Source: Polynucleobacter ibericus (GTDB lineage: Bacteria; Pseudomonadota; Gammaproteobacteria; Burkholderiales; Burkholderiaceae). From it: 64,000 nucleotides of DNA. Where the stretch lies: contig NZ_CP061309.1 in the NCBI RefSeq assembly GCF_018687955.1, forward strand, positions 1,111,564 to 1,175,563. Reading direction: 5' to 3'. The notes under the pieces are model-generated. The model was not told where the DNA came from. It saw only the letters and a program-made list of their open reading frames with translations, and made no database searches. Below, in pieces: positions 26,425-35,925 of this stretch (position 1 is its first letter; every line of letters begins with the position of its first letter). Position numbers and translations under genes: made by a program.

Positions 26425-27435
26425 GTGATCCGCCTAAGCCTCTTTCGATTTTGTCTTGTGAGTTTTATTCTGGCTCTAACGGCACCGCTAACAGCCTTTG
26501 CGCAGGATGATTGGATTCAATTTAAATCCGCCTTTATTAAGAATGGTCGTGTGATTGATAAGGGCCAAAATGGCATCAGTCATACCGAGGGTCAGGGAAT
26601 GGCATTACTGCTGGCAGTTCAAAATAATGATCCCGAAACATTCTCCCAAGTTTGGAATTGGACCAAATCCAAACTGCAAGTGAGGGACGACAAGCTTTTT
26701 GCTTGGAGTTGGTCCCCCCAGACTGGAGTAAACGATAGCAATAATGCGAGTGATGGCGACTTGTTTATTGCCTGGGCTTTATCACGGGCATATACCAGAT
26801 GGAATGAGCCCAGTTATTTATTTGCTGGCATTCAAGTCAGTCAATCTATTCGCGCAAAGCTTTTACGCAAAACTACTAAGGGTACTGTTTTACTTCCTGG
26901 GGCAAACGGCTTTGAAAAACCAGAATTCTTAAAACTCAATCTCTCCTACTGGATCTTTCCAGCGATTAATGAGCTCTCCATTTTGGATCCAGCGCCTGAA
27001 TGGGAAGAATTGAGAGTGAGTGGCTTAAGGTTGATAGAAGAAGCTAGGTTTGGTAAGTGGCAACTACCGTCCGATTGGATCACATTGGAGGGCGAGAAGG
27101 TCACACCTGTGGATGGCGATCAATTTGGCTATGACGCAGTCCGCATCCCCTTATATTTAATTTGGGGTCAGCAGGCTACACCCTCTTCTATAAAGCCCTT
27201 TCAAAACTTCTGGGGATCTTATGCCGGCAAATCTCCACCTGCCTGGGTCAATGTGAGCAATGGCGAAACGGCAACGTACAATGCATCAGAGGGCTTTCAG
27301 AGTATTGCCGCAATGGCACTTGCTTATCCCGCTTTAGATTCAACTCTTCTACCAAGCTTCAATCCATCTCAAGGATATTACTCTTCGATGCTGTCTCTAT
27401 TTACTCAAATGGCCTTAGAGGATCTGAAAAAGTAA
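26425..27435 (+). CDS. bcsZ: BcsZ, periplasmic endoglucanase (GH8)
   Basis: BcsZ trims beta-1,4-glucan during cellulose secretion. The 336-residue protein has a signal peptide (cleavage near AFAQ, residue about 26) and a glycoside hydrolase family 8 (alpha/alpha)6 barrel: the catalytic acid lies in SHTEGQGMALLLA (Glu55), an active-site Asp lies in NASDGDLFIAWAL, and FGYDAVRIPLYL is a typical later block. The start is GTG at 26425 without a clear ribosome-binding site. bcsG begins 1 bp after its stop, so the two are one unit. Confidence 0.93.
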   Translation: MIRLSLFRFCLVSFILALTAPLTAFAQDDWIQFKSAFIKNGRVIDKGQNGISHTEGQGMALLLAVQNNDPETFSQVWNWTKSKLQVRDDKLFAWSWSPQTGVNDSNNASDGDLFIAWALSRAYTRWNEPSYLFAGIQVSQSIRAKLLRKTTKGTVLLPGANGFEKPEFLKLNLSYWIFPAINELSILDPAPEWEELRVSGLRLIEEARFGKWQLPSDWITLEGEKVTPVDGDQFGYDAVRIPLYLIWGQQATPSSIKPFQNFWGSYAGKSPPAWVNVSNGETATYNASEGFQSIAAMALAYPALDSTLLPSFNPSQGYYSSMLSLFTQMALEDLKK

Positions 27436-27436
27436 T

Positions 27437-28981
27437 ATGGGAATTTGGAGTTTCTATTTCCTGATCAAAATTATCCTGTTCTACACAGGCTATATTCATT
27501 TTCATTTTGTTGTAAATGCTGCTTTTGCATTGGGACTCATTTTCTCCCATGCTAACCCGACCTTGCTGCGTATTCGCAAATGGGTCGCTTTACCTATTGG
27601 CATTGCTCTACTGTATTTTGATAGCCCGCTGCCACCTCTACGGAACATCATTCCCAAAATTAGCCAGTTACTCGAGTTTAGTTATCAGTATTACCTGGAG
27701 CTCCTAACCCGAATTTTTGATTGGCGAGTCATAGCCATCCTATTAGGCCTCTACATTGTTTACCTCCTGCTTTCTAAGAAGATCAGAATGACAACAATAG
27801 CCTCATTAGCAATCTTGAGTACCTTGCTACCGCTGGGCGCAAATATGGCACCATTGGCTTATGATGCGGACGGCCAAGTTATTGGAATGCCTAGCGATAC
27901 AGCGCTGACAGAATCCCTTGATGGTTTCTTCATTGAAGAATCTTCCCGCACCGCCTTCAACCGATCACAGAAGGCTAGCGGAGTACCGTTTGATATTCTG
28001 ATAATTAACGTTTGCTCACTAGCTTGGGATGACCTGAATTACATCAAAGAAGATAACAACCCTCTATTCCAGCGTTTTCATTATTTGTTTACCAGCTTTA
28101 ACTCTGCCTCTTCGTATAGCGGCCCCTCGATCATTCGCTTACTTCGCTCTAGTCGTGGCCAGCAGGATCAACGCGATTTATATAAGCCAGCAATTGACGA
28201 TTCATTGCTATTTAATAACCTCAATAAAACCGGCTTTCAAGTGCAGCTTGCCTTAAATCATGATGGTAAATACGGCGACCTCCTAAAGGAAATCCGCAAT
28301 GAGGGTGGCATGTCTGCCCCACTCTTCGATAACACTAAAGCTACTCCTTACTTAAAGGGTTTTGATGGCTCGCAGATTTATGACGACTACTCTGTGCTTT
28401 CTAATTGGTGGGATGCTCGCATGAAGTCCCCCAATGAAAGAGTCGCCCTCTTTTACAACACGATCTCATTGCACGATGGCAATCGAGCATTGGATGGCAG
28501 TCGTTTAGAAAATAGTGTTGAGACTTACTCACGCAGAGCGCGTAAGCTGTTAAGTGATATTGATCGCTTTTACACCAAGGTCAATAGCTCAGGGAGGCAA
28601 GCGGTGATTGTGTTCATTCCTGAACATGGTGCAGCGATACGCAGAAACAAGAATGAAATTGTGGGTATGCGAGAAATTCCCAGTCCGAATGTGACTAACA
28701 TTCCCGTCGGAATCATATTCACCGGTAAAGCAGATGCTCCTGTGAAAACCAACATCATCAATAAGCCAACAAGCTATCTGGCTACATCTGATTTAATTTC
28801 TAAGTTTGTAGGCAAAGCACCTTTTGGAAGCACAGCCCCTGCATCCGAAACGTATTTGAAAAATATTCCGAGCACACGCTTTGTTGCGGAGAATGAAGAC
28901 TCAGTCATCATGAAATTTGGAGCCTCGTACTACTTCCGCTCTAACGACATCAACTGGAATCTATTCGAAACCAATAATTAA
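27437..28981 (+). CDS. bcsG: BcsG, cellulose phosphoethanolamine transferase
   Basis: BcsG moves phosphoethanolamine from phosphatidylethanolamine onto cellulose in the periplasm, leaving diacylglycerol. The 514-residue protein has four or five N-terminal membrane helices (residues about 5-140) and an alkaline-phosphatase-fold catalytic domain. Residues matching the E. coli enzyme are visible: Cys193 in NVCSLAWDD, the nucleophile Ser228 in ASSYSGP, a His in SLHDGN and Glu-His in PEHGAA. The spacing from Cys193 to Ser228 (35 residues) equals that recalled for E. coli BcsG. It directly follows bcsZ and converges on the small TPR gene. Confidence 0.92.
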   Translation: MGIWSFYFLIKIILFYTGYIHFHFVVNAAFALGLIFSHANPTLLRIRKWVALPIGIALLYFDSPLPPLRNIIPKISQLLEFSYQYYLELLTRIFDWRVIAILLGLYIVYLLLSKKIRMTTIASLAILSTLLPLGANMAPLAYDADGQVIGMPSDTALTESLDGFFIEESSRTAFNRSQKASGVPFDILIINVCSLAWDDLNYIKEDNNPLFQRFHYLFTSFNSASSYSGPSIIRLLRSSRGQQDQRDLYKPAIDDSLLFNNLNKTGFQVQLALNHDGKYGDLLKEIRNEGGMSAPLFDNTKATPYLKGFDGSQIYDDYSVLSNWWDARMKSPNERVALFYNTISLHDGNRALDGSRLENSVETYSRRARKLLSDIDRFYTKVNSSGRQAVIVFIPEHGAAIRRNKNEIVGMREIPSPNVTNIPVGIIFTGKADAPVKTNIINKPTSYLATSDLISKFVGKAPFGSTAPASETYLKNIPSTRFVAENEDSVIMKFGASYYFRSNDINWNLFETNN

Positions 28982-28989
28982 GTCTTCGA

Positions 28990-29391
28990 CTAGGGTTTAG
29001 TTTTTAGTTGAGACTCTGGCTTAGGCTCTGGCCAAAGCGTTGGTACTTCTAAAGTCTGTTCAGGACGAGCTGTATTACCGAGTGCATCAAGGTAGATAAC
29101 CTCACCATTGACTTGAATGGAGGCCTTCTCTTGGTCAATCTTTTTTACCACCTCAAGATTTGCTTTGATATCAGGGCTATTCGGGTTTAAGCGATATGCC
29201 CGCTCTAGAAGGATTACTGCAGTAGAGATATCGTTATCTTTTAAGGCATAGAGAGCGCGTTCATTTAACTCGCCTGGCAGATAGGGATCAAACTGGGGGG
29301 CAACATTCAAAGGCTGAGCTTTCAGTGTCGAGGAGGCGACCAAACCCATCACAAAAAAAAGCAAGATTGAAGTTGAGGTGCGCTGATTCAT
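28990..29391 (-). CDS. Small exported TPR-like protein of the cellulose locus
   Basis: This 133-residue protein has a signal peptide (cleavage near LKA-QP, residue about 26) and one clear TPR-like helical hairpin (ALYALKDNDISTAVILLERA followed by YRLNPNSPDIKANLEV). A segment that looks like a short beta structure and a proline-rich tail follow. It lies 13 bp after bcsC in the same direction, so it is probably the last gene of the bcsA-bcsC unit. No bcs gene of known function matches; a periplasmic scaffold role is a guess from context. Confidence 0.7.
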   Translation of the reverse strand: MNQRTSTSILLFFVMGLVASSTLKAQPLNVAPQFDPYLPGELNERALYALKDNDISTAVILLERAYRLNPNSPDIKANLEVVKKIDQEKASIQVNGEVIYLDALGNTARPEQTLEVPTLWPEPKPESQLKTKP

Positions 29392-29404
29392 TGTCTACAG
29401 TTCA

Positions 29405-32400
29405 TTAAAAGCGAGAGGTCGGTATTACTGGTTGAGTTTGCAATGGAACTGGACTTGGTGCAGTACCATCCAGCGCTATCCGGACATACAGCACAACACT
29501 ATTTGGGGCGTAGTATGGCGAGCGCTCTAACTTAATGCGATTGCCCACAAAGACGGATGGCGTGACTTGATACTCCCATGCCGCCAATGCAGAATACGCG
29601 CTACCTGGTCCTGAGCTTGCAGAGTAGGTATTGGTGTTTCCCAATAATGCAGCGGCAGTTTGATAGGCGTTATTGGTTGGGAAGTATGGTGCAGCATCGG
29701 TACGGGACCAATTACTGGATACTGATCCACCAACAACATAGGAGAAGCGCGCAAAACGTTGAGCGTAATTTAAAGGCAGCGTCATAGAGCGATAACTCTG
29801 CGGACTGTAGTAACCACCCTGCCCATAAGTAAACTCGCCGGCATTTTGCTTAAAGCCCCACAACATACCCGTTAAACCGCTAGAGAGTTGACGATCAGTT
29901 TCATTCACTATGCGCCAGTTCAAGCCAGCCATCAATTGATTGTCGCTGTTACTTTGTACGTTCGTACCTGTGAGGCTACGCGCTCGATAGTATGTCCAAC
30001 CACCTAAAGTACCGCCTTGATCTAGACTGAGGCCAATTGTTCCACCAGTGGCTATCATGCCGCCCCACACAGAGCCAGTTACTGGGTCTCGCGTACCAGC
30101 ATAAGAAAGCAAAGTACTGGTCATCGGACGGCGGGCTAGTTCAAGAGATACTCCTACAGGGCCTACATCCAACTTTTGTTTCACCCCACCAATCCAGTTC
30201 TGAGTAAGGAAGCCCAAAGGAGTAGTGCCAATATCCGCCTTAAAGTTTTGCTTCTCGTACCCAATGTTCAGAGCCGTACCCGACGCAGATTGATTAGAAA
30301 AACTCGTTGGACAATTTGTAGTACATGCCGCAAGAGTGCCAAATGTTTTAACTTGATATGAATTGCCCCCGTCAATAGTGCCGGCATTAATATTTACCTG
30401 ATCAGCACGAAATGTCATTCTTTCGTCTGAGCGCATTGGCATCTTCCATTCCAGTGGAATCTCCGTTGCTCGGTAATAAGACTGCCCAGGAGTGCCATTA
30501 AGGGATAAGTAATCGACTGCTGAATCAAGCCAATTAGTACGCACATCTATCATGTCAGCCATTTGCTTATATTGGTAAGCGCTACCTGATGATGCTGCAG
30601 AGGGCTCTAAGATTGGCGGTTCAATCTGAAAGACAGAAACGCCAGAGGCGCTCGAAACCGGCTTGAGCGTAGAAAGGCTATGGTAGCTAGACAGCGGCAC
30701 TGGCGCCTGAGCAAGTGCGCGTTGCTCTATATCAATTGCTTTATCTAGATAGCCTTCTCTTCTTTGGATTTGGCTATCCCGATACATCACTTTGTAATTA
30801 TTTGTCTTCGGTGCTGCAGCAATTAAGGGTTGTAGTTTTTGACTAGCCATCCGAATATCACCAGACTGAATCAGTTGATCTATCGCCCTGAGATCAGCTG
30901 CTTGCTGAAGGTCTGCGTAGTCTTGCTTTTGACCAGGAGTGAACTTTTGGCCGGATAAGAATGTCATTTCTTTTTGGAAGGCATCGGGCTGATCATTGGT
31001 TAAGAGATAATTGGCATAGCGTAAATGCCAGTCAACTGAAAGGCTTGGATTAGCTTTTTCAATTTTCTGAAAGAGTGCATTGCCCTGCTCCACTTTTCCG
31101 AGAGTACCCCACATGACCGCTACTAATGAAGAAAGGTCTGGATCATTAGAGACCTCATGCTCCAGCGCTGATAGCTGAGCATTAGCTTTGGCTTTCTCAC
31201 CCTGCGCATTAAGCCGCTTCACTTGGGTAAGTTGGAGATCTACCCAAACACCTCTTTGAAAACGGGTGATTTTAGGGGTGCGTTCTGATGCCGGGATGCG
31301 CTCCAATACCTTGAGTGCAGCTGGATTTTGCTCTAATCCCGATAAATACAAGGCATAGGCATATAAACCTTCAACACTATTAGGATGGGTTTTCAGGAAA
31401 GCATCAAATACCGCTACACCCTCTTTAGGGCGATGCACTTGCGCATATAAACGCGCTAGATCCAAACGCAACCAAACTTCGTCTTGATCGAGTGCGATAG
31501 CTTGATTTAAGAGAGCAATAGCCTTTTTAGTATCACCCGCTTTGAGCGCTAGACGAATATCAAAATCAAGTTGTATCTGTGTGAATTTAGCCTTATCGCT
31601 GGAAGATAACTTTGCTTTTGAAAGTTGTAGCAATACTGGACTTAATTCGTCATCGCGCTGCAGGCGATTAAGCACGTTTGCATAGGTTAAACGCAGAGAT
31701 GTAGCATCAGAAGATGGTTTAGCAAGAGCGCTACGCATCAAAATTAAAGCATCCTCGGTTTTGTCGGCACTCAATAAGAAGAGAACATTCGCATTGATCA
31801 TCTCGGGATCATTAGGCGCAAGACGCAAGCCTTCTTTCATCACCGTCAAACCTTGGTCGATTCTTCCTAGCCCCTCATAGATTCCAGCTAACTGAAAACG
31901 CAGCCAAGGATTAAGAGGCTCTAACTTGAGTGCACGCTGTAGGTAGGGAATAGCGGCATCGCCCTGCCCTTTGCTTGCCAAGTCATCAGCCTGTGAACTC
32001 AATATCTTGACGCGCAGGTAGTCATAACCTTTTCCAGCAGGACTTGTCTCAGGTGCTCGTGCATTAATTAAGGTCAAGGCTTCATCACGCTTGCCAGCAT
32101 TAATCAATAATTGGACCAAACCACGCAGCGCTATACCGTTGTCCGCTTCAATATTTAAGGCCTCGCGAAACTGTTTTTCAGCTTCTTTGCTATTACCTCG
32201 CTCAGCCTCAATAGTCCCCAGTACTGCAATAGCTTCAGCACCTTGCGGCTCAAGATTAATGGCGGCGCGGGTTTTCTCCATCGCCAAGGGGTAGTTCTTT
32301 TTATCTCGAGCGTCTTCAGCCTGACGAATTTGCATCCAATACTGACTGGTAGCGATTAGACTCTTCCACTTTCCACTATTCTCTGGATTGAGTGCCAAGG

Positions 32401-33184
32401 CTTTCTGATAGTAAGCAATAGCCTCTTCATAATTACTTTGCCGCATCCGAATAACACCCATACCACCCAATGCCAAGTAGTCATTTGGACGCTCTTTAAG
32501 GGTGTCTTTTAGTGGCGCCTCTGCACCGACGATGTCACCCTTATCCAGTAAATCCAAGCCAACCTGACGACGTCTAAGCAAAGGATCATTTGCAATACGC
32601 TTACGTTCAACAAGAGCATCCTTTTCTACCATCCACAGACCTGTTATCTCTTGGTTATGCGGATCTAATTCAAGGTACTTCTCGTACAACGGGATTAGCT
32701 CTGGGCTTCGTTCTTGTGCATTCAACGCTTCACGCCAAACTTGCAGTACTCGTTGTTTATCAACCTTACGCTCTTGATATGTTGCTGCCAGATTCTGAAA
32801 GGCAAGATCGCGAGTCTCTATCTTGGAGCTCAGTAAAGCATCCAAGGCCAAGGAATATTGTAAGTTTTTACGATCCGACTTAACCAGACCCTCCAGCCCA
32901 GCGCGAGCTTCGTCCCAACCCCCTGGCAAGCTGGCAATGATTTTGTAATAGCCAACAGCCAAGTCTCCTGCGGGCGGACCATTGGGAAACCTCTCTTTTA
33001 GTAAGGCGTTAGCCTCTGCTGGTTTACCACTTTTTAACAGGATGGTTGCCTGGGTCAATGATCTTCTAGCTTCTGCTATCTCCTGTCTACTGAGACTGCT
33101 ATCAGCGGCATGCGAGACTCCCACGACGCCAACCGAAGAGAGCAGTGCGAGACTTAAGCAGAGATGAAGGGCTTTTATTTTCAC
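29405..33184 (-). CDS. bcsC: BcsC, cellulose outer-membrane export protein
   Basis: BcsC forms the outer-membrane pore and periplasmic TPR scaffold through which cellulose leaves the cell. The 1259-residue protein has a signal peptide (cleavage near SHA, residue about 26), then about 800 residues of TPR repeats, for example NYEEAIAYYQKALALNPENS and AIPYLQRALKLEPLNPWL. The last 350 residues form the BCSC_C beta-barrel, rich in aromatic residues and glycine (AGLNWRIVNETDRQ, QSYRSMTLPLNYAQRF, FVGNRIKLERS). Length and order match BcsC. It starts 5 bp after bcsA. Confidence 0.93.
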   Translation of the reverse strand: MKIKALHLCLSLALLSSVGVVGVSHAADSSLSRQEIAEARRSLTQATILLKSGKPAEANALLKERFPNGPPAGDLAVGYYKIIASLPGGWDEARAGLEGLVKSDRKNLQYSLALDALLSSKIETRDLAFQNLAATYQERKVDKQRVLQVWREALNAQERSPELIPLYEKYLELDPHNQEITGLWMVEKDALVERKRIANDPLLRRRQVGLDLLDKGDIVGAEAPLKDTLKERPNDYLALGGMGVIRMRQSNYEEAIAYYQKALALNPENSGKWKSLIATSQYWMQIRQAEDARDKKNYPLAMEKTRAAINLEPQGAEAIAVLGTIEAERGNSKEAEKQFREALNIEADNGIALRGLVQLLINAGKRDEALTLINARAPETSPAGKGYDYLRVKILSSQADDLASKGQGDAAIPYLQRALKLEPLNPWLRFQLAGIYEGLGRIDQGLTVMKEGLRLAPNDPEMINANVLFLLSADKTEDALILMRSALAKPSSDATSLRLTYANVLNRLQRDDELSPVLLQLSKAKLSSSDKAKFTQIQLDFDIRLALKAGDTKKAIALLNQAIALDQDEVWLRLDLARLYAQVHRPKEGVAVFDAFLKTHPNSVEGLYAYALYLSGLEQNPAALKVLERIPASERTPKITRFQRGVWVDLQLTQVKRLNAQGEKAKANAQLSALEHEVSNDPDLSSLVAVMWGTLGKVEQGNALFQKIEKANPSLSVDWHLRYANYLLTNDQPDAFQKEMTFLSGQKFTPGQKQDYADLQQAADLRAIDQLIQSGDIRMASQKLQPLIAAAPKTNNYKVMYRDSQIQRREGYLDKAIDIEQRALAQAPVPLSSYHSLSTLKPVSSASGVSVFQIEPPILEPSAASSGSAYQYKQMADMIDVRTNWLDSAVDYLSLNGTPGQSYYRATEIPLEWKMPMRSDERMTFRADQVNINAGTIDGGNSYQVKTFGTLAACTTNCPTSFSNQSASGTALNIGYEKQNFKADIGTTPLGFLTQNWIGGVKQKLDVGPVGVSLELARRPMTSTLLSYAGTRDPVTGSVWGGMIATGGTIGLSLDQGGTLGGWTYYRARSLTGTNVQSNSDNQLMAGLNWRIVNETDRQLSSGLTGMLWGFKQNAGEFTYGQGGYYSPQSYRSMTLPLNYAQRFARFSYVVGGSVSSNWSRTDAAPYFPTNNAYQTAAALLGNTNTYSASSGPGSAYSALAAWEYQVTPSVFVGNRIKLERSPYYAPNSVVLYVRIALDGTAPSPVPLQTQPVIPTSRF

Positions 33185-33189
33185 GGGGA

Positions 33190-35925
33190 TTACTTACTTG
33201 AGTTCTTAGGGGATGGTAAAGGGCTTTTACGCTCATCCGATAACTCATTCGTGAAAAATAGATAGGAAAGAATTCGCCTTAAATTCTGAATCGCCAAAGA
33301 AAATACCATCTTTGATCCCTGGCCATACACAAAGCTCACAACCTTAAAGAAGTTACTGTTATCAACTATAAATTCAACGCCCAAGATAACTTCGTCACCA
33401 TCCCTAATCACGCGACGCACGATGCAATCCATGCGATGTTGATCACGCGTGACACCAGAAACAGAAACTTCAACCAACTCGTTATCGTCAATCAAAAACG
33501 GTAAATTGACTTTGATACCTATGCCAGTAAGCGAGATATCAAAGGCCCACCCCTCTAGCGTGGCATTAAGCTTGGGGAAATAAACCGTCATCTTTTCACC
33601 AGCTTGCATGCGCGGAAATGATCTCGCATGTTGATGATCAACTAAGCCTACTGTGTAAACCACAAATAAATAAAATAAATAAATAATCCAATTAGCAAGT
33701 CCGGTAACCGCATAGAACCAGAAATAAGGATTAAAAAGCATCACAATAAACGTACCAACGCTCTTTGTGATGTAGGCAAAGTAGCCAGCAGAGTTTTCGC
33801 GAACCGCCCGAAGACCCAACTTCGTCAATAAATAGAGCTGAAGTTTGGAGTGCGTTAATTGCGCACTGGCATCCCAAATCTTCTGCCATCGTCCACTATC
33901 GCCGTAAACAAAGCCGATAGCCTCAGGACTAGCAATCTCATCGGGAATAAATTGAGTTCCACAAAAATAATGGTCATTTTCTTTGTGTATTCGAACTATT
34001 TGTGCATTGAATACATAGTGATTTCCATAACCATCATCTGTTGCCAATTGAATTGATTCTTCAATAGTGAAGTCTGCACTTAATGGAATAGTAAATCCAA
34101 TGCCGCTTACGGAAATATCCTCTATATTTGCTTTTATAGGAGGCATACCATTATTGCGAAGAATGGTTACTTCTCCCCCGCCCCCTATGCGGTAATGCGC
34201 TCTAATTTGGCGCTTTTCCCAAAAAGCCCCCAAGGACATTAATCCCAACCAAATATTAATGCAGCACCATACTGCTGTAATGATGATGTTGTCATGCCAA
34301 ATAGGTTCGTAATGCCAGCGAATTACAGCAATACAGATAGAGACAGCATTGATGGTCACCAAAATAAATAAGGGGAAAGCATCCCAACTGAGCTGCTCTT
34401 TCTCTAGGGTCCGACCTTTTGGTGTCACCAAGAATTTTTGCTTCCATGGATTGAGAAGCACTGGCATGAGCTCCCGAATCATCCTAAACCCTTTTACCGT
34501 CTCATAAATCTCAGAAAAGAAAATTTGTCTTGAGCCTGCAAAAAAGTAGGCAATCACAACCAGAATACTCAGCGCATAGGGAACAGTGAAGTCAACCATC
34601 TCGCGCCAATTGGCTGAGTAGACATTTAAACCCAAGATTAAGAAAGCTGATGGGGCCAAGAAAAAGATGTAGCGTGCAAACCCAAAGAGCCAAGAATAGG
34701 ATGAGGAAAAGTAAGCTAAGCGCTGAGGTAAGCTAAGCCCTCGCATGAACAAAGGGTTGTAGTGCATCAAAATCTGCAGCATCCCCTTGGCCCATCGAGA
34801 ATGCTGGGTTAAATAATCCGACGGGGTTTCTGGAGAGAGTCCACAAACCATTGGCTTATTGATATAGCTACTGTTATAGCCATGCGCATGGAGTATGAGA
34901 GACGTTTCACAATCCTCTGTAATAGTCTTAATGGCAATACCACCAACTTCCATTAGATACTGACGGCGCAAAACAGCTGCAGAACCACAGAAAAATGCAG
35001 CATTCCAAAAATTCATGGCAGGCTGAATTTTGCGATAGAACATCTCACTCTCATCTGGACGGTTAGAGACACCAGTGATGACGTTATTTACCGGTGTTTC
35101 ATTGATGAAAAAATGTGGAGTTTGTACCAAGAACATTTTGGGATCACTTAAAAACTGCCCCACTGTATTACTCAAAATATCTTTAGTCGGTATTTGGTCG
35201 CAATCTAAAATTAATATCAGATCACCATTGCTATGTTGCAATGCGTGATTGATGTTTCCCGCCTTAGCTTTCTGGTTGGTATCCCGAGTGATGTATCGCA
35301 CACTAAGCTCTTTTGCCAGTCTTCTTAAGCTGTAATGACGCCTCCAGGCCTGATGTCCAGTTTCTTTACTGCGACGCTTTGCATGCGTACCACCGTCGTC
35401 CAGAATATAGATCTGGAGCTTCTCTTTAGGGTACTGAATCTGAGTGGCAGCAGTCACCGTCATGCGAACAATGTTCTCAGACTCATCATAGGTAGGAATA
35501 AAGATATCTACAGTCGGATAAGAAGCTTCATCCTCGGGTAAAGGAATGACTTCGCTAGACATCGGTGAGAAATTCACAAACATGTCAAGTAAGAACAAGG
35601 TGAAGCCATAGGTCTCTGCCAAGAACAATAAGGCTGTACCAACAAAATCAATGAAGCTGGTATAAATTAGTGTGTCGTAAATGCGCCATGCCATATAACG
35701 ACAACTAACGAATAGTGCCAACACAATAAATAAAGAACGCCACGGTTGATTGCGGAAATACTTCACCTTCGACATTAAATAGATAATGAAGAAAGAGCCC
35801 CATCCTAGATACAGCTGGCCACCAAGATTGAGTAATTCCTCGGCAAAGTAAATCATGACAATAATGCCGAGAGCAAACATGCATAGGCTTGCAGTAATTC
35901 TGGAATGACGATCACGCAAAAACAT
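33190..35925 (-). CDS. bcsA: BcsA, cellulose synthase catalytic subunit with two PilZ domains
   Basis: BcsA polymerises UDP-glucose and moves the chain across the inner membrane, activated by c-di-GMP. This version has 911 residues. Numbered from ATG 35925, which overlaps the previous stop as TAATG: N-terminal membrane helices; GT2 motifs DDGG (176-179), DCD (241-243), TED (336-338) and QHSRW (374-378); more helices; a first PilZ domain with RAHYR (575-579) and DISVSG (603-608); a pair of membrane helices at about 725-761; and a second PilZ domain with RSFPR (768-772) and DISLTG (796-801). Both PilZ units are followed by FVYG, indicating duplication. No bcsB separates it from bcsC. An ATG at 35958 is an alternative start. 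Confidence 0.93.
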   Translation of the reverse strand: MFLRDRHSRITASLCMFALGIIVMIYFAEELLNLGGQLYLGWGSFFIIYLMSKVKYFRNQPWRSLFIVLALFVSCRYMAWRIYDTLIYTSFIDFVGTALLFLAETYGFTLFLLDMFVNFSPMSSEVIPLPEDEASYPTVDIFIPTYDESENIVRMTVTAATQIQYPKEKLQIYILDDGGTHAKRRSKETGHQAWRRHYSLRRLAKELSVRYITRDTNQKAKAGNINHALQHSNGDLILILDCDQIPTKDILSNTVGQFLSDPKMFLVQTPHFFINETPVNNVITGVSNRPDESEMFYRKIQPAMNFWNAAFFCGSAAVLRRQYLMEVGGIAIKTITEDCETSLILHAHGYNSSYINKPMVCGLSPETPSDYLTQHSRWAKGMLQILMHYNPLFMRGLSLPQRLAYFSSSYSWLFGFARYIFFLAPSAFLILGLNVYSANWREMVDFTVPYALSILVVIAYFFAGSRQIFFSEIYETVKGFRMIRELMPVLLNPWKQKFLVTPKGRTLEKEQLSWDAFPLFILVTINAVSICIAVIRWHYEPIWHDNIIITAVWCCINIWLGLMSLGAFWEKRQIRAHYRIGGGGEVTILRNNGMPPIKANIEDISVSGIGFTIPLSADFTIEESIQLATDDGYGNHYVFNAQIVRIHKENDHYFCGTQFIPDEIASPEAIGFVYGDSGRWQKIWDASAQLTHSKLQLYLLTKLGLRAVRENSAGYFAYITKSVGTFIVMLFNPYFWFYAVTGLANWIIYLFYLFVVYTVGLVDHQHARSFPRMQAGEKMTVYFPKLNATLEGWAFDISLTGIGIKVNLPFLIDDNELVEVSVSGVTRDQHRMDCIVRRVIRDGDEVILGVEFIVDNSNFFKVVSFVYGQGSKMVFSLAIQNLRRILSYLFFTNELSDERKSPLPSPKNSSK

